64,000 nt of DNA, taken from assembly GCF_007830175.1 (NCBI RefSeq), contig NZ_VLKH01000003.1, positions 417,366 through 481,365 of the forward strand. The letters run 5' to 3'. Within the stretch, counting starts at the first letter, position 1. Every line of letters starts with the position of its first letter. This document shows, one piece after another, positions 59,270-64,000 of the stretch. Both the position numbers and the translations under genes were made by a program. Below the pieces are notes generated by a model. That model worked only from the letters and a program-made list of their open reading frames with translations, was not told the DNA's origin and did not search any database. Origin of the DNA: Sedimentibacter saalensis. GTDB taxonomy: Bacteria > Bacillota > Clostridia > Tissierellales > Sedimentibacteraceae.

Positions 59270-60150
59270 GATTTTACCTCCTCTTTTTTGATTTTCCTGT
59301 TTTTAATTGCAAGTGAAATTTTCTTGAAGCTTATTTCTTTTCCTCCCATTAAACCCTGCGGTCTTGTAATCATGATGAGAATTACTGCAGCTCCATATAT
59401 TACAAGTCTCCAGTCCGAGAAACTTCTCAATATTTCCGGAAGGAAAGTTAAAAGCACTGTTCCAACAACACTTCCTGAAATGCTTCCCAATCCTCCGAAA
59501 ATAACAATTATTGTCATTTCTGTGGACTTCACCATCTTGAACATTGTAGGCTGAATGTACCCCAGGTAGTGGGCAAGCATTCCTCCTGCAATTCCTGCAT
59601 AAAGTGCGCTAATGGCAAGTGCAGTCAGCTTGTATTTGAAAACATCTATTCCAATAATCTGTGCTGCCATTTCTTCTTCTCTTATGGCGACCATGTTCCT
59701 TCCGTGCCTTGACCTTATAATGCTCACAAGCACAAATACTGCAACAATGTTTATTAGAACAACATTTAATAAGGTTGTAGTTCCTTCTGTAGGTATTCCT
59801 GAAAGTCCTCTTGCTCCTCCAAAATACTGCAGGTTGTCAAGAATGAGTCTTGTAGCTTCACCAAACCCAAGTGTGGCAATGCAGAAATAGTCACCCTTTA
59901 GATTAAGTGTCAGTTTACCAAGAAACAGACTGACAATCATTGCTGCAATTCCTCCAATGAGAAGAGCAGGTATGAAAGGAACAGCAAATTTCATTGTCAT
60001 GGTTGCAGCTGTATATGCTCCTATGGCCATGAATCCTGCATGTCCGAAGGAAAACATTCCGGTGAAACCTGTTAGCAAAGAAAGTCCCAGAACCGTCATT
60101 AAGTTTATTCCTGATAGTATTAAAATACCTGATATATAACCCCAGCTCAT
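59266..60150 (-). CDS. livM: Branched-chain amino acid ABC transporter permease LivM
   Basis: A 294-residue permease with about eight membrane helices. The family motif [21 protein letters not shown] (in short [14 protein letters not shown]) is near residue 27, and [18 protein letters not shown] is near residue 212. It forms the channel with LivH. It overlaps livG and follows livH by 9 bp. Confidence 0.95.
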   Translation of the reverse strand: MSWGYISGILILSGINLMTVLGLSLLTGFTGMFSFGHAGFMAIGAYTAATMTMKFAVPFIPALLIGGIAAMIVSLFLGKLTLNLKGDYFCIATLGFGEATRLILDNLQYFGGARGLSGIPTEGTTTLLNVVLINIVAVFVLVSIIRSRHGRNMVAIREEEMAAQIIGIDVFKYKLTALAISALYAGIAGGMLAHYLGYIQPTMFKMVKSTEMTIIVIFGGLGSISGSVVGTVLLTFLPEILRSFSDWRLVIYGAAVILIMITRPQGLMGGKEISFKKISLAIKNRKIKKEEVKS

Positions 60151-60159
60151 GATAACCTC

Positions 60160-61041
60160 CTATGCCTTGTCTTCCGTATTTTTGCCCATGAGTCCTGTTG
60201 GCTTTGCAACAAGCACAAATATCAAAAGAGCAAATGCGATTAAATCTCTGTACTGAGATGAAAAGTATCCAGACACCATTGTTTCAATGAGACCCAGTAA
60301 TATGGAACCTATAACAGCTCCCTGAAGACTTCCAAGCCCGCCGAAAACAGCCGCTATGAATGATTTTGTGGTGATGTTTCCTATCTGTGGATATACTGTG
60401 TACTTCATGCCGAAAAGCATTCCTGCAAGACCGGCAAGTATACCTCCCATTGCAAATATTATGAATATTACCATGTCCACGTTGACTCCCATGAGTGTGC
60501 TTCCCTTGATGTTGTAGGAAGTAGCTCTTATAGAAAGCCCTATCTTTGTTTTTTCAATTATAAATATCAAAGCAGCCAGACTCACTGTAGATATAACAAA
60601 CATTAAAAGATCTATTCTTCCTAATGCAATATTCCCAAGCATTATTGGCGTCGTTGAGAAAATAGCGGGGTAGGTCCTGAATGTGGGACCTATTGGTGAT
60701 GCGATTACTATATTTTCAAGAAATATTGATGCTCCCATTGCAGATATAATAAAATACAAAAAAGGTGCATTGCGCTTCCTCAAAGGCCTGTAAACCACTC
60801 TTTCCATGCTTACGGCCAAAAGTCCGGAACCGATGGCTGACAATAAAAATGCTACAAAAAAAGGTACATTTAACAATGTGAGGCAAAAATAACCTATATA
60901 CGCGCCAATCATAATAACCCCGCCGTGGGCGAAGTTTGAAAAGTTCATTATGCTGTATACAAGAGAATAACCCACTGCCATGAGAGCATAGACACTTCCT
61001 ATGGACAATCCGTTAACAACCTGCTGCAAAAATCCGCTCAT
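60160..61041 (-). CDS. livH: Branched-chain amino acid ABC transporter permease LivH
   Basis: A 293-residue permease starting FLQQVVNGLSIGSVYALMAVG, with SIMNFSNFAHGGVIMIGAY and AAVFGGLGSLQGAVIGSILLG as family motifs. Eight membrane helices are expected. It follows livJ after 50 bp that contain a hairpin. Confidence 0.95.
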   Translation of the reverse strand: MSGFLQQVVNGLSIGSVYALMAVGYSLVYSIMNFSNFAHGGVIMIGAYIGYFCLTLLNVPFFVAFLLSAIGSGLLAVSMERVVYRPLRKRNAPFLYFIISAMGASIFLENIVIASPIGPTFRTYPAIFSTTPIMLGNIALGRIDLLMFVISTVSLAALIFIIEKTKIGLSIRATSYNIKGSTLMGVNVDMVIFIIFAMGGILAGLAGMLFGMKYTVYPQIGNITTKSFIAAVFGGLGSLQGAVIGSILLGLIETMVSGYFSSQYRDLIAFALLIFVLVAKPTGLMGKNTEDKA

Positions 61042-61068
61042 AAAAACCTCCTGCTGATTTTGAAACGA

Positions 61069-61087
61069 AGGCGGGATATACCCGCCT
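61069..61087 (-). terminator. Intercistronic hairpin livJ-livH
   Basis: Stem AGGCGGG / CCCGCCT with a 5 nt loop and no T-run, 4 bp past the livJ stop. It more likely stabilises the livJ message or weakly attenuates than fully terminates, giving more binding protein than permease. Confidence 0.7.
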
Positions 61088-61091
61088 CATT

Positions 61092-62255
61092 TTATTCAAC
61101 TCCGTATTTTTCCTGAAATACATAGCCGCCGTTTTCTATTTTAACTATTGCAGCTTGTTTTCCTACTGGATTATGATTTTCTTTGCTCAACTGAATTGTT
61201 CCTGTAACTCCCTTCACTGAAACCTGAGTGAGGGCTTCTGTTATTTTAACAGGATCTGTGCTGTTTGCAGCTGTAATGGCAGCCTGCAATAGCAAGAATG
61301 CATCATTTGCCATGTATCCGTTTAGTTCCATGGACAGATTGTATTTTGCCTTGTAAGCATCCTGCAGAGGTTTAACTTCTGGGTCGTTGAAATCCAAATG
61401 GTTAACTATGTAGCTTCCTTCAATTGCATCCTTTGCCATTGTCATCAGCTGGTCTGAAGGCCATCCGTCTCCGCCCACCAATGTTGCTTTAATTCCAAGT
61501 TCTCTTGCCTGGTTTGCACTAAGAGCTACTTCTTTGTAATAATATGGCATCAATATTACATCAGGATTAGCTTCTTTGATTTTGCTAAGCTGTGGTCTGA
61601 AGTCAACATCGCCTTCCTTGAAGCCTTCTTTTGCTACAATTTTTCCGCCCTTTTCTGTAAATGTTTTTTCAAAATATTCAGTGAATCCCTGTGAATAGTC
61701 GCTTGCTACGTCATAAAGCACTGCTGCATTTTTTAATCCTAACTTGTCATAAGCATAGCCTGCTGCAACAGCTCCCTGATATGGGTCTATGAAGCATACT
61801 CTGAAGTTGTATTCTTTTACTTTTCCATCATCACTTACTGTAACTTTAGGGTTAGTTGCAACTGTTGCAATATCAGGAACCTTGTATTGTTCCAGAACTG
61901 CAGAAATGGAAATTGCCTGTCCGCTGGCATTCGGTCCCAGAATTGCTACAACACCGTCTTGTGTTATGAGTCTCTTTGTAGCATTTACTGCTTCAGCAGC
62001 ATCGCCTTTTGTGTCATAATAAATTCCTTCAACCTGTTTTCCCAATATTCCGCCCTTTGCATTTACTTCTTCAATAAGCATTTTTATTGTGTTGCTTTCA
62101 CATGTTCCCCATACGGCCTGGTCTCCTGTCAATGATCCTATCCAGCCGATTTTAATTGTTTCTCCGGCAGGAGCAGCTGTCTTGCCTCCGCATGCGGAAA
62201 GCAGCATTGTTAAAATCAATAATAAACTTACTAAGGATAAAACTTTTTTTCTCAT
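61092..62255 (-). CDS. livJ: Branched-chain amino acid ABC transporter substrate-binding lipoprotein
   Basis: A 387-residue type I periplasmic-binding fold lipoprotein. Lipobox LLSAC (Cys22). GETIKIGWIGSLTGDQA begins the mature fold, and ILGPNASGQAIS and DVASDYSQGFTEYF contribute to the ligand site. It binds a branched-chain or related amino acid outside the membrane. First gene of the operon; its promoter carries two AAACGTTT palindromes. Exact substrate not decided; the family also takes amides and aromatic acids. Confidence 0.92.
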   Translation of the reverse strand: MRKKVLSLVSLLLILTMLLSACGGKTAAPAGETIKIGWIGSLTGDQAVWGTCESNTIKMLIEEVNAKGGILGKQVEGIYYDTKGDAAEAVNATKRLITQDGVVAILGPNASGQAISISAVLEQYKVPDIATVATNPKVTVSDDGKVKEYNFRVCFIDPYQGAVAAGYAYDKLGLKNAAVLYDVASDYSQGFTEYFEKTFTEKGGKIVAKEGFKEGDVDFRPQLSKIKEANPDVILMPYYYKEVALSANQARELGIKATLVGGDGWPSDQLMTMAKDAIEGSYIVNHLDFNDPEVKPLQDAYKAKYNLSMELNGYMANDAFLLLQAAITAANSTDPVKITEALTQVSVKGVTGTIQLSKENHNPVGKQAAIVKIENGGYVFQEKYGVE

Positions 62256-62305
62256 AAAACCCTCCTGAAATTATGTGTATAAAGTTTTGTAAATATTCCT
62301 TATGC

Positions 62306-62353
62306 AAACGTTTATGTCTTATATATTATAAACGTTTATTTAAAATAATGCAA
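62306..62353 (-). promoter_or_regulatory. Promoter of the liv operon with paired AAACGTTT operators
   Basis: Minus-strand TTGCAT (62348-62353), 17 bp, TATAAT (62325-62330). Palindromes AAACGTTT at 62330-62337, abutting the -10 within the spacer, and at 62306-62313, downstream of the start, with centres 24 bp apart. The second reads TGCAAACGTTTATG, close to the first 11 positions of a cre site, but the binder is unknown. Confidence 0.72.
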
Positions 62354-62563
62354 GATTTATGTATTCATTATTTAGCCGGAAATTTTACATTTTCTTCTAT
62401 TTTGTGATAAAAAAATAACATATGCTTTTCTATGCTTTTCGGCATGAATGTTGCTATTGTTAAGATTTATTTAAGTTGATTTTAAAATTTAACATGATAT
62501 AATATACTTTACATAATATATAAAAGCATGATTATTTAAAGCCGTACGGCTTTGGAGGATACA
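62354..62563. other. Divergent intergenic region, liv operon / activase
   Basis: An AT-rich stretch between the liv promoter and the activase gene. A 10 bp palindrome GCCGTACGGC (62541-62550) lies just before the GGAGG of the activase gene. The bases TATAAT at 62500-62505 give a candidate -10 for the plus-strand gene. Nothing else is seen. Confidence 0.55.
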
Positions 62564-64000
62564 ATGAAAAATTACTTGGTGGGGCTTGATATAGGGTCTA
62601 CTACAGTAAAAATAGCTGTAATAGATAGTAAGGAAAATGTGGTATACAAGCAATATGAAAGACATTATTCAGACATTAAGAATACAGTCAGTGAAATAAT
62701 CAAAAACTCATCCCAGACACTAAATGACAGCATGATTAAAATATGCATCACAGGCTCTGGTGCCATTGATGTGTCAAAATATCTGGAAATTCCATTTGTA
62801 CAGGAAGTAGCAGCATCAACAAAAGCAATAGAAAAATTCATTCCCTCTACAGATGTTGTTATAGAACTGGGCGGAGAAGATGCCAAGATAACATACCTTA
62901 CCGGAAACCTGGAGCAGCGCATGAACGGATCCTGTGCAGGCGGAACCGGAGCTTTCATAGACCAGATGGCTGTTCTGATGAAGACTGATGCAACAGGATT
63001 AAATGAGCTTTCAAAAAAACATAAAACGATATACCCGATTGCTTCCCGCTGTGGTGTTTTTGCAAAATCAGATATACAGCCTCTTTTAAACGAAGGTGCA
63101 AGGCAGGAAGACATTGCTGCCTCCATATTCCAGGCTGTTGTAAACCAAACTATAAGCGGCCTTGCTCAGGGAAGGCCAATAAAAGGCAATGTGGCATTTT
63201 TGGGAGGACCGTTGTATTTTTTGTCTGAGCTGAGAAACAGATTCAAGGAAACCCTTGAACTCACCGAAGACAATTCAGTATGCCCTGAAGATGCAAATTA
63301 TTATGTTGCCATGGGAGCCGCTTTAATGGCTTCCGAAAACGAGAGCATAGATTTCAACGAATTTTATATTAAAATAAAAAATACACTTGAACATTCAAGT
63401 ATAGAATACCGCAAGAAAGACTTAGATCCATTGTTTGAAAGTGCGGAAGATTACAAAGAATTTTTGTCCCGTCACAACATGCATAAGGCAAAAACAAGAA
63501 ATATAGATGATTATTCAGGCAAGGCATTTTTAGGTATAGATGCAGGCAGCACTACCACAAAACTTGTTTTGATCACTGATGATGGTGAAATTCTGCATTC
63601 CTATTATGGAAGCAATGCAGGAAACCCTCTTAACTCAGCCGTAAAAGCAGTAAAGGACCTTTATGTCAAGCTACATCCTGGTATTGAAATAGCAAGCACT
63701 GCTGTAACAGGATACGGGGAGCATCTTATTAAAGCTGCCCTTAATGTGGATGCAGGCGAAATAGAAACAGTAGCACACTATAAAGCTGCTGACTTTTTCC
63801 TAAACGGCGTTGATTTCATAATTGACATCGGCGGACAGGACATGAAAAGCATGATCATAAAAAATGGAGTAATAGATTCCATAATGCTTAATGAGGCTTG
63901 TTCCTCTGGCTGTGGCTCTTTCATAGAAACATTCGCTAAATCACTTGATATGAGCGTCCATGAATTTGCTGAAGCAGCAGTGTTGTCAAAAAACCCGGTT
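62564..64000 (+). CDS. Acyl-CoA dehydratase activase-type protein (BcrAD/HgdC-like), partial at window end
   Basis: ATG after TTTGGAGGATACA; the frame stays open to the window edge, 479 codons so far. Two ASKHA ATPase domains follow each other: [18 protein letters not shown] (residue 4) with [14 protein letters not shown], and [18 protein letters not shown] (around residue 322) with [13 protein letters not shown]. The Cys residues in these two loops are the ligands of the bridging [4Fe-4S] cluster. Large clostridial proteins of about 1400 residues with this start continue into HgdB-like and DUF2229 parts. It would inject low-potential electrons into a 2-hydroxyacyl-CoA dehydratase or similar enzyme; the target is unknown. 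Confidence 0.87.
   Translation, partial: MKNYLVGLDIGSTTVKIAVIDSKENVVYKQYERHYSDIKNTVSEIIKNSSQTLNDSMIKICITGSGAIDVSKYLEIPFVQEVAASTKAIEKFIPSTDVVIELGGEDAKITYLTGNLEQRMNGSCAGGTGAFIDQMAVLMKTDATGLNELSKKHKTIYPIASRCGVFAKSDIQPLLNEGARQEDIAASIFQAVVNQTISGLAQGRPIKGNVAFLGGPLYFLSELRNRFKETLELTEDNSVCPEDANYYVAMGAALMASENESIDFNEFYIKIKNTLEHSSIEYRKKDLDPLFESAEDYKEFLSRHNMHKAKTRNIDDYSGKAFLGIDAGSTTTKLVLITDDGEILHSYYGSNAGNPLNSAVKAVKDLYVKLHPGIEIASTAVTGYGEHLIKAALNVDAGEIETVAHYKAADFFLNGVDFIIDIGGQDMKSMIIKNGVIDSIMLNEACSSGCGSFIETFAKSLDMSVHEFAEAAVLSKNPV

Noticed and set aside
62665..63126. Minus-strand ORF of 153 codons
   Set aside because: It lies wholly inside the activase gene on the other strand, whose conserved ASKHA motifs prove the plus-strand frame.

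Overview
The window is AT-rich, densely coded DNA, mostly on the minus strand, with strong AGGAGG-type ribosome binding sites and TTGACA/TATAAT promoters. It looks like chromosome of a strictly anaerobic, fermentative Clostridia-type Firmicute. The evidence is pyruvate:ferredoxin oxidoreductase, an Etf-linked lactate dehydrogenase, a Re-type citrate synthase, a tungsten/molybdenum aldehyde:ferredoxin oxidoreductase, a B12-dependent ribonucleotide reductase, corrinoid activation proteins and an acyl-CoA dehydratase activase. HPr kinase and many lipoproteins fit a Gram-positive. Genus cannot be fixed from the sequence; an amino-acid/lactate fermenter is an inference.

Layout. 66-5444: FadR-type regulator plus a lactate dehydrogenase/Etf operon that ends in lrgAB, with two identical palindromic operators at its promoter. 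5640-7292: tandem glycine riboswitch and Na+/amino-acid symporter. 7492-13976: secreted lipoproteins, one a subtilase. 14194-20915: pyruvate:ferredoxin oxidoreductase, hprK, uvrC. 21182-26122: B12-dependent ribonucleotide reductase with a predicted NrdR box pair, then two corrinoid reactivation proteins. 26361-30656: Re-citrate synthase, aconitase and isocitrate dehydrogenase, the route to 2-oxoglutarate. 31200-35339: uracil-DNA glycosylase and small or flavin proteins. 35366-38202: ABC exporter with TetR regulator. 38508-42856: YesMN-like two-component system divergent from a flavin lipoprotein whose active site matches urocanate reductase. 43715-47296: MerR regulator, candidate Moco/Wco riboswitch, MoaD-like protein, polyferredoxin and AOR. 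48179-50011: SRAP, family-4 uracil glycosylase and MsrA. 50183-53009: ArsR regulator and a four-module persulfide-handling flavoprotein. 53876-56272: feoAB with a 48-residue Cys-rich partner and a perfect Fur box. 56580-62255: PII-like protein, UPF0173 hydrolase and a branched-chain amino acid ABC transporter. 62564 to the end: the start of a large acyl-CoA dehydratase activase.

The least expected content is a set of intergenic repeats. R1 has constant ends and two alternative cores. In five of seven copies it sits between two copies of a host gene's terminator hairpin, and a sixth copy has a 15 bp flanking duplication without a clear hairpin; it therefore lies inside 3' untranslated regions. 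R2 is a MITE-like element of about 130 bp with terminal inverted repeats. One copy is nested in R1 with a perfect 8 bp target duplication, and another supplies the stop codon of a DNA repair gene. R3 (about 115 bp, two copies) has two hairpins with compensatory base changes. Several promoters carry clear operators (FadR-like, Fur, NrdR-like, TetR, ArsR and an AAACGTTT pair), and a TGCAAGA-N14-TGCAWGA element lies upstream of both the pyruvate oxidoreductase and the citrate synthase operon.
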